Assembly (NCBI GenBank): GCA_039807445.1
Contig: JBDHRG010000028.1
Location: forward strand, 1-26,996
Direction of reading: 5' to 3'
Length of the DNA: 26,996 nt
DNA from: JBDHRG01 sp039807445
GTDB taxonomy: Bacteria; Pseudomonadota; Gammaproteobacteria; Competibacterales; Competibacteraceae
The translations under genes and the position numbers were made by a program. Under the pieces are notes generated by a model. It did not search any database. It saw nothing but the letters and a program-made list of their open reading frames with translations, and was not told where the DNA came from. This document shows positions 1 to 7,198 of this stretch, in pieces; positions within the stretch are counted from its first letter, which is position 1; each line of letters begins with the position of its first letter.

Positions 1-477
1 CTGACCAACCTGACGGTGACGACCCTGGCGGCGGCGGCGGAGAAGATCCGCTGGTATCGCGCGCGCTGGCAGATCGAGGTGTTTTTCAGAATTTTCAAAA
101 GCGGCTGTCGGGTCGAGGCGCTGCAGCTGGCGAGCCTCGAGCGCCTCGAGCCGGCGCTGGCGCTGTATCTGATCATCGCCTGGCGGGTGCAGTACCTGAT
201 GCTGCTGGGGCGGGCGTGTCCGCAGTTGCCGTGCGACGTGGTGTTCGTCACCGAGGAGTGGCAGGCCGCCTACCTGGTCGCCAAACGCCGGGCGCCGCCG
301 GCCGAGCCGCCGCCGCTCGACGCGATGATCCGCCTGGTGGCCGGCTTCGGTGGTCATCTGGGGCGCAAGGGCGACGGCCCGCCCGGGCCCAAGGCGATCT
401 GGGCCGGTTTGCAGCGCCTGCCGGACTTCGTCTTCGGCATCCAGGCCGCTACCGCCATGCAAACCGGGAGCGGCTGA
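1..477 (+). CDS. IS4-family transposase, C-terminal part
   Basis: The reading frame is open from the first base, so the gene starts upstream of the window and only about 158 C-terminal residues are seen. The segment YRARWQIEVFFRIFKSG fits the IS4-family Y-(2)-R-(3)-E-(6)-K signature: Y, R, E and K are correctly spaced, and the glutamate is the last residue of the DDE catalytic triad. The tail contains GGHLGRKGDGPPG and a final LQRLPDFVFGIQ, as in the C-terminal domain of Tn5/IS50-like transposases. The protein would cut and join the IS ends. The visible part has no frameshift, so the transposase may be intact, but the N-terminal two thirds cannot be assessed. Confidence 0.85.
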   Translation: MTNLTVTTLAAAAEKIRWYRARWQIEVFFRIFKSGCRVEALQLASLERLEPALALYLIIAWRVQYLMLLGRACPQLPCDVVFVTEEWQAAYLVAKRRAPPAEPPPLDAMIRLVAGFGGHLGRKGDGPPGPKAIWAGLQRLPDFVFGIQAATAMQTGSG

Positions 478-501
478 AAATGTGTGTAATGGGGTGCCCT
501 T
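1..501 (+). mobile_element. Right end of an IS4-type insertion sequence
   Basis: The window opens inside an insertion sequence whose transposase ends at 477. Immediately downstream, the flanking DNA at 502 resumes in the coding sense of a broken oxidoreductase gene on the other strand. This places the IS end close to 501. The terminal bases 480-501 (TGTGTGTAATGGGGTGCCC and following) are the candidate terminal inverted repeat. The left end and the target duplication lie outside the window, so the boundary is inferred from where oxidoreductase homology stops. Confidence 0.6.
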
Positions 502-731
502 GACCATCCCGATCAGGCTCTCCCGGATCGGGCCGATGCCGCAAAAGCCGAGGATGTTGCGCTCCAGGCTCTTCAGGCTGTGGGCACCGAAGTACCAACG
601 GTACACGATCGCCGGCATCCCCATCGTGATGCCCCGCCTCCTCGGCGCCCTGCGCATGCGCTCGCGCGAGCGCATGCCCAAAAGTGTCCGCCGTGCGGGT
701 CCGGGTGGCCCTGGACGATCGCGATGCGCAT
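502..731 (-). pseudogene. NAD(P)H-dependent oxidoreductase remnant, cut by the IS
   Basis: The minus strand from 731 encodes MRIAIVQGHPDPHGGHF, the start of a flavodoxin-fold NAD(P)H:quinone oxidoreductase. The frame then slips by one base in a T run at about 680 and continues as GHALARAHAQGAEEAGH. At about 622-632 it jumps to a third frame that encodes the family's C-terminal region: GMPAIVYRWYFGAHS, then a KSLERNILGFCG stretch and IRESLIGMV. About 100 middle codons are missing, including most of the flavin-binding core. The far C-terminus is replaced by the IS at 501. The remnant lies 31 bases downstream of the DJ-1-like gene on the same strand, so it may once have been co-transcribed with it. 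One frameshift, one internal deletion and the IS truncation rule out function. Confidence 0.75.
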
Positions 732-762
732 TGCCGAGAACATCTGAGCGAGCACGGCCCGT

Positions 763-1350
763 TCAGGGCATCGCGGCGGCGTGGCCGCGCTTGAAGCAGG
801 CGTACCAGTCGGCGAGCGCCTGCGCGTCGAACACTTCGAGCTCGGCGAGGATGTCGCGGGCGAACTCGATCGCGCCGAGGCCGTTTGCGGTGATCAGCCC
901 GCGGTCGCGCACCGACAGCGCCTCGGCGTAGTCGGCCGGGTCGGTGCAGCCCGGCGCCCGCGCGGGCAGGTAGCCGGGGCCGTTGCTGGTGTGGCGCCGG
1001 CCCTTCAGCAGTTCGGCACGGGCGAGCGCCACCGTGGCGGCGCAGATCGCGGCGATCGGCACGCCGCGCGCGTGCAGCCGGTGCAGCGTCTCGTGCAGCG
1101 GCTCGGTCGGGTAGTCGCCGAGCCAGAGCTCGCCCCCCGGCAGCAGCAGCAGGCAAGTCTGTGCCGGCTCGAGCCCGGCCAGCGTGAAGTCGGGGACGAC
1201 GGGCAAGCCGCCCATCGAGCGCACCGGCGCCTCGGTGAAGCCGATGGTGTAGACGTCGAAACCGCCCGAGCGCCTGAGCTCGGCGAGGGCGAAGGCGGGC
1301 TCCCAGTCGGCGAAGCCCTCGAAGACCAGCAGGTGGACGGCTCGGGGCAT
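763..1350 (-). CDS. DJ-1/PfpI family protein (copy 1)
   Basis: A 195-residue cytoplasmic protein of the DJ-1/ThiJ/PfpI class I glutamine-amidotransferase-like superfamily. The putative nucleophile elbow is AAICAAT with Cys103. The PGGELWLGDYP segment near residues 71-81 supplies the usual glycine-rich loop. The closest characterised group by appearance is the YoaZ-like group. Members of the superfamily act as glyoxalases/deglycases, chaperones or proteases, so the exact reaction is not assignable. The ATG at 1350 has a strong Shine-Dalgarno sequence (AGGAGG, 7 bases upstream). The gene is a tandem duplicate of the one at 1517-2107: both begin LLVFEGFADWEPA and share ALSVRDRGLITA near the C-terminus. 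Confidence 0.85.
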   Translation of the reverse strand: MPRAVHLLVFEGFADWEPAFALAELRRSGGFDVYTIGFTEAPVRSMGGLPVVPDFTLAGLEPAQTCLLLLPGGELWLGDYPTEPLHETLHRLHARGVPIAAICAATVALARAELLKGRRHTSNGPGYLPARAPGCTDPADYAEALSVRDRGLITANGLGAIEFARDILAELEVFDAQALADWYACFKRGHAAAMP

Positions 1351-1377
1351 GGCGGTGCCTCCTGGACGCGCGCTCGG

Positions 1378-1423
1378 GTCATCGCGTGCCCGCTGCCCGG
1401 CACGGCAGCGAGCACGCGGTGAC
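1378..1423. repeat. 20-bp-arm inverted repeat between the DJ-1 paralogues
   Basis: Arms 1378-1397 and 1404-1423 are inverted copies with two differences, separated by a 6-base loop. The inner 15 base pairs are interrupted by a single mismatch. It lies between the end of copy 2 and the start of copy 1 of the tandem DJ-1 genes, about 95 bases beyond the stop of copy 2. There is no T tract, so it is not a classical intrinsic terminator. It could attenuate or stabilise the transcript between the two genes. Confidence 0.6.
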
Positions 1424-1516
1424 AGGGTAGCGTATGACGCCGCGTGCAGCCTTGCGCGACGAACGCGCGGCGACGGCGGTGCTCGAGGATACGCCGTCTG
1501 CGCGAGCGCGGCTCGC

Positions 1517-2107
1517 TCAGGGTGTCGCCGGGGCGCGGCCGTGCTTGAGGCCGTCGTACCACGCGATACGCGCCGCCTCGTCGAACACGCCGAGCTCTTC
1601 GAAGATGTCGCGCGCGAACTCGAGCGCGCCCAGACCGCTGGCGGTGATCAGCCCGCGGTCACGCACCGACAGCGCGGCTACGTAGTCGGCCGGGTCGGTG
1701 GCGCCCGGCGCCTGCGCAGCCAGGTAGTCGGGCGAATCGCTGGTGTGGCGATGGCCGCGCAACAGGCCGGCGCGCGCCAGCGCGACGGTGCCGGCGCAGA
1801 TGCCGGCGACCGGGGTGCCGCGGCTGCGCAGACGCTGCAGGAACAGTTCGAGCAGCGATCGCGGGTAGTCGCCGTGCCAGCGCTCGCCGCCGGGAAGGAT
1901 GAACAGCCGCACGTGCTCGTGCTCGACCTCGCCGAGCGCGACGTCGGGGATCACGCGCAAGCCGCCCATCGAACGCACGGCTTCGCGCGTGAAGCCAACG
2001 GTGCGCACGGTCAAGCCGCCCGAGCGGCGCAGCTCGGCCAGCGCATAGGCGGGCTCCCAGTCGGCGAAGCCTTCGAAGACGAGTAGGTAGACGGCGGTCG
2101 CGCTCAC
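1517..2107 (-). CDS. DJ-1/PfpI family protein (copy 2)
   Basis: A 196-residue paralogue of the 763-1350 product, similar over its full length. The nucleophile elbow is AGICAGT with Cys104, preceded by the LPGGERWHGDYP loop near residues 71-82. The start is GTG at 2107, supported by GGGAGG four bases upstream. No in-frame ATG nearby fits the paralogue alignment better. The two copies are separated by 166 bases containing a large inverted repeat, so they need not be translated from one transcript at equal levels. Substrate unknown. By family, a small cytoplasmic cysteine-dependent stress or aldehyde-detoxifying enzyme is likely, but this is inference. Confidence 0.85.
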   Translation of the reverse strand: MSATAVYLLVFEGFADWEPAYALAELRRSGGLTVRTVGFTREAVRSMGGLRVIPDVALGEVEHEHVRLFILPGGERWHGDYPRSLLELFLQRLRSRGTPVAGICAGTVALARAGLLRGHRHTSDSPDYLAAQAPGATDPADYVAALSVRDRGLITASGLGALEFARDIFEELGVFDEAARIAWYDGLKHGRAPATP

Positions 2108-2377
2108 GTAGCCTCCCTTGGCGCTGCTGGACGAACCGATGGGCGGAAAACCCGACGCTAGCCGAATGTCGGTCCGGGGTCACGCCCCCGGCACCGCCAG
2201 CGACACCAAACGTCACAATCGGCATGGCCCCTGGCAGGCACCGCAAGAACCCCGTGTTTTCGCGCTCCGTGGCCGATGCCGGGGTATCGGGGACGCCGCC
2301 GCGGTTTCCGGGGCCGCCGCCAGGCGATCCGCGCCGGGCTACGTTTCGAGTAGGGGGAGGACCGGGAGGGCACGGCC

Positions 2378-3016
2378 ATGGTCGAGCGCCGACAATCCAC
2401 CAACGAAGAAATCGCCAACGCCGTCACGCATGGCCTGGGACTGCTGGCGAGCCTCGCGGCGCTGCCGGTGCTGGTGACGACGGCGGTGATGCGCGGTGAC
2501 GACGCCGCCGGCGTGGCCGGGGCCACGGTGTTCGGCACCGCGCTGCTGCTGCTCTACCTGGCCTCGACCGTCTACCACGCGCTGCCGGCTTCGCGCGCCA
2601 AGCGCGCCTTTCAGCTGCTCGACCACGTCGCGATCTACCTGCTGATCGCCGGCACCTACACGCCGTTCACGCTCGGCGCGCTGCGCGGCGCCTGGGGCTG
2701 GTCGCTGTTCGGCGTAGTGTGGGGGCTGGCGCTCGCGGGCATCGCCTTCGAGCTGCTGGCCGGCACGCGCTTCCAGCGGCTGTCGACGGCGCTGTATCTG
2801 CTCAAGGGCTGGCTGGTGCTGATCGCCGTCGTGCCGCTGGTCGAGCGGGTGCCGGCGGCGGGGCTGGTCTGGCTGCTGATCGGCGGACTGCTGTACACGG
2901 TGGGCGTGTGGTTCTTCGTGCAAGACCACCGCCGCTACCGTCACGCCATCTGGCACCTGTTCGTGCTCGGCGGCAGCACCTGCCACTTCTTCGCGGTGCT
3001 GTGGTATGCAGCTTGA
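2378..3016 (+). CDS. Hemolysin III / TrhA family membrane protein
   Basis: A 212-residue integral membrane protein of the PAQR/hemolysin III family (YqfA/TrhA in E. coli, linked there to membrane energy and lipid homeostasis). Seven hydrophobic segments are visible. Diagnostic motifs are present in order: an N-terminal EEIANAVTHG with the conserved glutamate and histidine, STVYHALP around residues 64-71, LDHVAIYLLIAGTYTP around residues 88-103, and the C-terminal HAIWHLFVLGGSTCHF. The conserved histidines would form a metal site in the membrane. The ATG at 2378 has GGGAGG about 8 bases upstream. The gene converges on yidD with only 5 bases between the stops. The name hemolysin is historical and does not imply a toxin. 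Confidence 0.9.
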   Translation: MVERRQSTNEEIANAVTHGLGLLASLAALPVLVTTAVMRGDDAAGVAGATVFGTALLLLYLASTVYHALPASRAKRAFQLLDHVAIYLLIAGTYTPFTLGALRGAWGWSLFGVVWGLALAGIAFELLAGTRFQRLSTALYLLKGWLVLIAVVPLVERVPAAGLVWLLIGGLLYTVGVWFFVQDHRRYRHAIWHLFVLGGSTCHFFAVLWYAA

Positions 3017-3021
3017 ACGCC

Positions 3022-3225
3022 TCATGGCAGATCGACCCCGCCGTTCGGCGGCCGGCAGCGCAGGATGCGCCCGAGTGCGCGCTTCCAGCCACGCATGAAA
3101 CCGTGCTTGCGCAGCGCCCGCTCGGCGTACTCGGAGCACGAGGGATCGAAGCGGCAGGCGCCGCGCAGGCGCGCGGGGGCGAGGCGGCGCCAGAGGCGGA
3201 TCAGCCGGATCGAGGTGCTGACCAT
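3022..3225 (-). CDS. yidD: YidD membrane protein insertion efficiency factor
   Basis: A 67-residue basic protein carrying the YidD signature CRFDPSCSEYAERALRKHG and then LRCRPPNGGVDLP near the C-terminus. YidD is a small membrane-associated protein that assists YidC-dependent insertion of inner membrane proteins. It usually lies between rnpA and yidC, but here neither neighbour is present. The start ATG (3225-3223) overlaps the stop of the upstream DUF4177 gene as TGATG, which points to translational coupling. The N-terminal amphipathic stretch RLIRLWRRLAPARL fits membrane attachment. The length is at the short end of the family but all conserved cysteines are present. This may be a second copy or the sole genomic copy. 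Confidence 0.88.
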   Translation of the reverse strand: MVSTSIRLIRLWRRLAPARLRGACRFDPSCSEYAERALRKHGFMRGWKRALGRILRCRPPNGGVDLP

Positions 3226-3473
3226 CAGCGCGGCTTGCGGAAGGTGATCACGTAGAGGACGTGCTGCTCTTCGCGCCGCCCGAGCAGCGTGCCGAAGCAG
3301 CCGGGCTTGACGTCGACACCGATCGGGTCGACGCGGTAGAACTCCCAGCCTGTCGCCGCGTGGCGGTTGGTCACGTCCTCGAGCCAGGCCGCGGCCTCGC
3401 CGCCCTTGGGCCTGCGGCCGCGGATGACGATGCTCGGCGGAACCTGGACCATCTTGTACTCGAACACGCGCAT
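3225..3473 (-). CDS. DUF4177 domain protein
   Basis: An 82-residue soluble protein. MRVFEYKMVQVPP at the start, TGWEFYRVDPIGVD in the middle and the terminal HVLYVITFRKPR match the layout of DUF4177 proteins, which have no established function. The ATG at 3473 is chosen over longer in-frame extensions because GAGGAGA lies just upstream and the family begins at this point. The stop overlaps the yidD start. An 83-base gap separates the gene from the TDT-family channel upstream on the same strand, so all may share one transcript. The C-terminal residues are basic, but no membrane segment or signal peptide is seen. Confidence 0.75.
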   Translation of the reverse strand: MRVFEYKMVQVPPSIVIRGRRPKGGEAAAWLEDVTNRHAATGWEFYRVDPIGVDVKPGCFGTLLGRREEQHVLYVITFRKPR

Positions 3474-3556
3474 CGTCTCCTCGTTCACGGCGGGCGCCCG
3501 GGCAAGGTAGCAGACCGGGGAAGCGCGGGTGAACCGCCTCGGCCCGCGCCAGGTCT

Positions 3557-4624
3557 TCAGGCACGCAGCCGGCGCGCGAGATCGACGAGCATCCCGAGCA
3601 GGGTCGCACACCAGACGGCGAACGCCACCCACACCATCACGCGCGCGATCGCCTGCAGCGGCGGGAAGTCGCTCGCGAGCGCGAAGCGGTAGGTCGCGAG
3701 CGCGTACATGCCGAGCGGGAACACCAGGCTCCACAGCATCGGCTGGTAGCGCAGCGGCACGCGGCAGACGCCGTGCTTCCACAGGCCGAAGATCACCAGC
3801 AGCGGGATCCACCACGTCGCCCAAGCCCACAGGATCAGCATCGTGCCGTCGACCAGCGGCCGCAGCGCCAGCAGGAAGGGCAGGTTCGGATCGCTCATGA
3901 TCAGCGTCGAGCCGGCGTTCACGCCGATCGCCGCTGCGCCCATCACCACCCACAGCAGCGGCGACAGGTCGTCGGGGCTCACGTCGAGGAAGAAGATCCG
4001 GTAACTGAACAGCGTGACGAAGATGCCGTACAGCACCACGCCCAGCCCCCAGAGCATGTGGATCGCGACGAACATCGTCGCCGCGTGCTCACCGGCGGCC
4101 GGCGCCAGGCGACCGCCGAGCAGCACCAACGAATGCGTGCCGACGATGGCGATCAGCCAGCCGCCGTGCACGACGTTGGCGCCGTGCGCGGTGTTCAGGA
4201 AGGTCAGCACGCTGAAGCTGAAGTAGCTCAGCAGCACCCAGACGCCGAGCGCGAACAGCCACAGCGCGCGCGCCGCCTCGTCATGACCGCGCTGGATCAG
4301 TTGCAGGCCGAACACGTTGCTCGCCGCGACCAGGGTGAAGAAGGCGAACACCAGGCGCGGGTCGAGCAGGTCCCGCCACAGGGTGCGCGGAAAGCGCAGC
4401 GCCCGCGCCACGGTGGCCGCGACCAGCAGCGGATACGCCAGCAGGTTGACCGCGAGCAGCGCATCGGACAGCACGCGCTGCTCCAGGTACCAGAAGGCGT
4501 TGGAGACGATGCCGGTCGCCATCACCAGTGCGAAGTAGCCGGGATAGAGATCGCGCACCCACGCGGCCAGGGGGCCGGCACCGGCATACAGATCGGGAGC
4601 GGCATCGGCCTGGCGCGGCATCAT
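3557..4624 (-). CDS. TDT-family (TehA/Mae1/SLAC1-like) membrane channel or transporter
   Basis: A 355-residue polytopic membrane protein with about ten hydrophobic helices. The first helix region, YPGYFALVMATGIVSNAF, is typical of the tellurite-resistance/dicarboxylate transporter (TDT) family. That family includes the TehA anion channel, yeast Mae1 and Ssu1 and plant SLAC1. Substrates range from chloride, nitrate and sulfite to malate, so the substrate here is unknown. Two consecutive ATGs (4624, 4621) follow a GAGGG that overlaps the stop of the decarboxylase gene. The second ATG has the better spacing. Only 6 bases separate the two genes, so co-expression with the decarboxylase is likely. 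The C-terminus is a short basic tail (DLARRLRA). Confidence 0.82.
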   Translation of the reverse strand: MMPRQADAAPDLYAGAGPLAAWVRDLYPGYFALVMATGIVSNAFWYLEQRVLSDALLAVNLLAYPLLVAATVARALRFPRTLWRDLLDPRLVFAFFTLVAASNVFGLQLIQRGHDEAARALWLFALGVWVLLSYFSFSVLTFLNTAHGANVVHGGWLIAIVGTHSLVLLGGRLAPAAGEHAATMFVAIHMLWGLGVVLYGIFVTLFSYRIFFLDVSPDDLSPLLWVVMGAAAIGVNAGSTLIMSDPNLPFLLALRPLVDGTMLILWAWATWWIPLLVIFGLWKHGVCRVPLRYQPMLWSLVFPLGMYALATYRFALASDFPPLQAIARVMVWVAFAVWCATLLGMLVDLARRLRA

Positions 4625-4630
4625 CCGCCC

Positions 4631-6877
4631 TCAGCGCGCCTTGACGCAGTCGACGAAGTACTCGGTGCGTCCGTCGGCCGGCTCGGCGATCAGGCCGTGG
4701 ATGTCGGTCTCGAAGCCGGGGAAGCGCTGGTTGAAGTCGCGGGCGAACTGCAGGTACTGGACGATGGTACGGTTGAAGCGCTCACCCGGGATCAACAGCG
4801 GAATGCCCGGCGGGTACGGCGTCAGCAGGATGCTGGTGACGCGGCCCTCGAGCGCGTCGATCGGCACGCGCTCGATCTCGCGGTGCGTCAGCGCGGCGAA
4901 GGCGTCGGTCGGGCGCATCGCCGGCTCCATGTCCGAGAGGTACATCTCGGTGGTGACGCGGGCGATGTCGTTGGCCTTGTAGACGCCGTGGATCTGATCG
5001 CACAGCGTGCGCAACCCGACGTGCTCGTAGCACGGGTGGCCGGCGACGAACTCGGGCATCACGCGCCACAGCGGGCTGTCGCGGTCGTAGGCGTCCTTGA
5101 ACTGCTGCAGCTCGGTGACCATCGAGTTCCAGCGGCCCTTGGTGATGCCGATCGTGAACATGATGAAGAACGAGTACAGCCCGGTCTTCTCGACGATGAT
5201 GCCGTGTTCGGCCAGGTACTTGGTGACGATCGCCGCCGGGATGCCGCGCTCGGCGAACTCGCCGCCGACGTCGAGCCCCGGGGTGACGATGGTGGCCTTG
5301 ATCGGGTCGAGCATGTTGAAGCCCGGTGCCAGCTCGCCGAAGCCGTGCCAGCGCTCGGAGGCCGTCAGCGCCCAGTCTTCGCGATCGCCGATGCCCGCCT
5401 CGGCCAGGTGCTCGGGGCCCCAGACCTTGAACCACCACGAGTCGCCGAACTCGGCGCCGACCTTGCGCATCGCGCGGCGGAACTCGATCGCCTCGGCGAT
5501 CGACTCTTCGACCAGCGCGGTACCGCCGGGCGGCTCCATCATCGCCGCGGCCACGTCGCAGCTGGCGATGATCGCGTACTGCGGCGAGGTCGAGGTGTGC
5601 ATCAGGTAAGCCTCGTTGAAGCGGTGGCGGTCGAGCGCGCGGGTTTCGGAATCCTGCACCAGGATCTGCGAGGCCTGGGACAGGCCCGCCAGCAGCTTGT
5701 GCGTCGACTGGGTCGCGAACACCAGCGCATCGCGCGAGCGCGGTCGGCCGCTGCCGATGGCGTGCATGCCGCGGTAGAAGTCGTGGAAGGCGGCGTGCGG
5801 CAGCCAGGCTTCGTCGAAGTGCAGCACGTCGACGGTGCGGTCGAGCCGCTCCTTGATCATGTCGACGTTGTAGAGCACGCCGTCATAGGTGCTCTGCGTG
5901 ATCGTCAGGATGCGCGGCCGGGCGTTCTTGTCGGCCACCAGCGGGTTGGCGGCGATCTTGCGGCGGAGGGTTTCGGGTTCGAACTCCGACAGCGGGATCG
6001 GGCCGATGATGCCGTGGTGGTTGCGCGTCGGCGTCAGGAACACCGGCACCGCGCCGGTCATCGTGATCGCGTGCAGGATCGACTTGTGGCAGTTGCGGTC
6101 GACCACGACCACGTCGCCCGGCGCCACGGTGTGGTGCCAGACCATCTTGTTCGAGGTCGAGGTGCCGTTGGTGACGAAGAACAGGTGGTCGCAGCCGAAG
6201 ATGCGTGCGGCGTTGCGCTCCGAGGCCGCCACCGGGCCGGTGTGGTCGAGCAGCTGGCCGAGCTCGTCGACGGCGTTGCAGACGTCGGCGCGCAGCATGT
6301 TCTCGCCGAAGAACTGGTGGAACATGTGCCCGACCGGCGACTTCAGGAAGGCGACGCCGCCGGAGTGCCCCGGGCAGTGCCACGAGTACGAGGCGTCGTC
6401 GGCGTAGTGCACCAGCGCGCGGAAGAACGGCGGCGGCAGCGAATCGAGGTAAGCCTTGGCTTCGCGGATGATGTAGCGCGCGACGAAGTCGGGGGTGTCC
6501 TCGAACATGTGGATGAAGCCGTGCAGCTCGCGCAGCACGCTGTTGGGGATGTGGTGCGAGGTGCGCGTCTCGCCGTACAGGAAGATGGGGATGTCGGCGT
6601 TCTTGAAGCGGATCTCGTCGACGAAGCTCGACAGCCGCGCGACCGCCTCGGCCGCCTGCTCGGGCGAGGAGAACTCCTCGTCGTCGATCGACAGGATGAA
6701 GGTCGAGGCGCGGCTCTGCTGCTGCGCGAACGACACCACGTCGCCGTAGCTGGTGACGCCCAAGACTTCCATGCCCTGGTCCTCGATCGCCGTCGCCAGC
6801 GCACGGATGCCGAAACCGCTGGCGTTCTCGGAGCGGAAGTCTTCGTCGATGATGACGACGGGGAAGCGGAACTTCAT
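4631..6877 (-). CDS. PLP-dependent arginine/lysine/ornithine decarboxylase
   Basis: A 748-residue fold-type I basic amino-acid decarboxylase of the AdiA/CadA/SpeC group. It releases CO2 from arginine, lysine or ornithine to give a polyamine or diamine and consumes a proton. Seen in order: an N-terminal response-regulator-like wing domain (residues 1-130), the phosphate-binding GTSTSNK loop at 238-244, HFDEAWLP with the pyridine-binding Asp355, and ATQSTHKLL with the PLP lysine at 394, followed by the C-terminal domain. ATG 6877 is preferred over the upstream ATG at 6901 because GGAGG lies five bases before it. The full length fits the family. The substrate cannot be fixed from sequence by eye. 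Arginine or lysine is most likely. The gene is followed at 6 bases by a TDT channel instead of an amino-acid/amine antiporter. Confidence 0.9.
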   Translation of the reverse strand: MKFRFPVVIIDEDFRSENASGFGIRALATAIEDQGMEVLGVTSYGDVVSFAQQQSRASTFILSIDDEEFSSPEQAAEAVARLSSFVDEIRFKNADIPIFLYGETRTSHHIPNSVLRELHGFIHMFEDTPDFVARYIIREAKAYLDSLPPPFFRALVHYADDASYSWHCPGHSGGVAFLKSPVGHMFHQFFGENMLRADVCNAVDELGQLLDHTGPVAASERNAARIFGCDHLFFVTNGTSTSNKMVWHHTVAPGDVVVVDRNCHKSILHAITMTGAVPVFLTPTRNHHGIIGPIPLSEFEPETLRRKIAANPLVADKNARPRILTITQSTYDGVLYNVDMIKERLDRTVDVLHFDEAWLPHAAFHDFYRGMHAIGSGRPRSRDALVFATQSTHKLLAGLSQASQILVQDSETRALDRHRFNEAYLMHTSTSPQYAIIASCDVAAAMMEPPGGTALVEESIAEAIEFRRAMRKVGAEFGDSWWFKVWGPEHLAEAGIGDREDWALTASERWHGFGELAPGFNMLDPIKATIVTPGLDVGGEFAERGIPAAIVTKYLAEHGIIVEKTGLYSFFIMFTIGITKGRWNSMVTELQQFKDAYDRDSPLWRVMPEFVAGHPCYEHVGLRTLCDQIHGVYKANDIARVTTEMYLSDMEPAMRPTDAFAALTHREIERVPIDALEGRVTSILLTPYPPGIPLLIPGERFNRTIVQYLQFARDFNQRFPGFETDIHGLIAEPADGRTEYFVDCVKAR

Positions 6878-7198
6878 TGCGGCCTCCACGGGCACGGACA
6901 TGGCGAAGGCCGCTCAGGATACGCTCAGCACCAGGCTTGCCAAGCCCCCGCCGAGCAGCGCGCCGGCGAGCACCTCGCGCCGGGTGGAACAGCACGGTGC
7001 CGATGCCGTGGCCGGGTCTTCGGATCGGTGGCGGATGTCTGCATGCGCGCGACTATCGCCGCGGCGTATGACAAGGCGGTGATGCCGACGTGATGGTCTG
7101 GCGACCGAATATTGGATACAATAATGAATTCAATATGGCCCGACTGGCCTGTCCGGCCCGAGGGCCTATCGTGCCACTCGCGCCACGGAGACTCCCCG
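6878..7198. other. 321-base intergenic region between divergent genes
   Basis: This gap separates the minus-strand decarboxylase from the plus-strand EamA permease and should hold both promoters. Most of it is GC-rich and without a convincing gene. A minus-strand frame ending at 6914 reads RREVLAGALLGGGLASLVLS, which resembles a hydrophobic tail but lacks a start and ribosome binding site. The segment 7106-7136 is clearly AT-rich against the background and is listed separately as a possible operator. Confidence 0.6.
7108..7136. promoter_or_regulatory. AT-rich operator/promoter candidate
   Basis: An AT-rich island contains the imperfect palindrome ATTGGATACAAT (7111-7122), nested in a wider ATATTG...CAATAT inverted pair. 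The 12-mer resembles operators of FCD-type GntR regulators, whose core is of the form TNGTN(2-3)ACNA. TACAAT at 7117-7122 could also serve as a -10 box for the permease gene, although no good -35 box is seen. No regulator gene adjoins it. Confidence 0.35.

Noticed and set aside
1385..1450. A PCHRVLAAVPGSGHA peptide on the minus strand resembling the methyltransferase PCHR motif
   Set aside because: It is encoded by the arms of the inverted repeat and has no surrounding alkyltransferase homology. Chance match.
6914..7042. A minus-strand frame with a twin-arginine-like RREVLAGALLGGGLASLVLS tail
   Set aside because: No start codon or ribosome binding site in a suitable place, and nothing follows the hydrophobic segment before the stop. 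It is kept only as a possible relic.
3773..7093. A 1106-codon plus-strand open frame opposite the decarboxylase and TDT genes
   Set aside because: Composition is arginine/histidine/glutamine/alanine-rich with no domain. It is the antisense shadow expected from high-GC codon use, and both minus-strand genes have clear families and ribosome binding sites.
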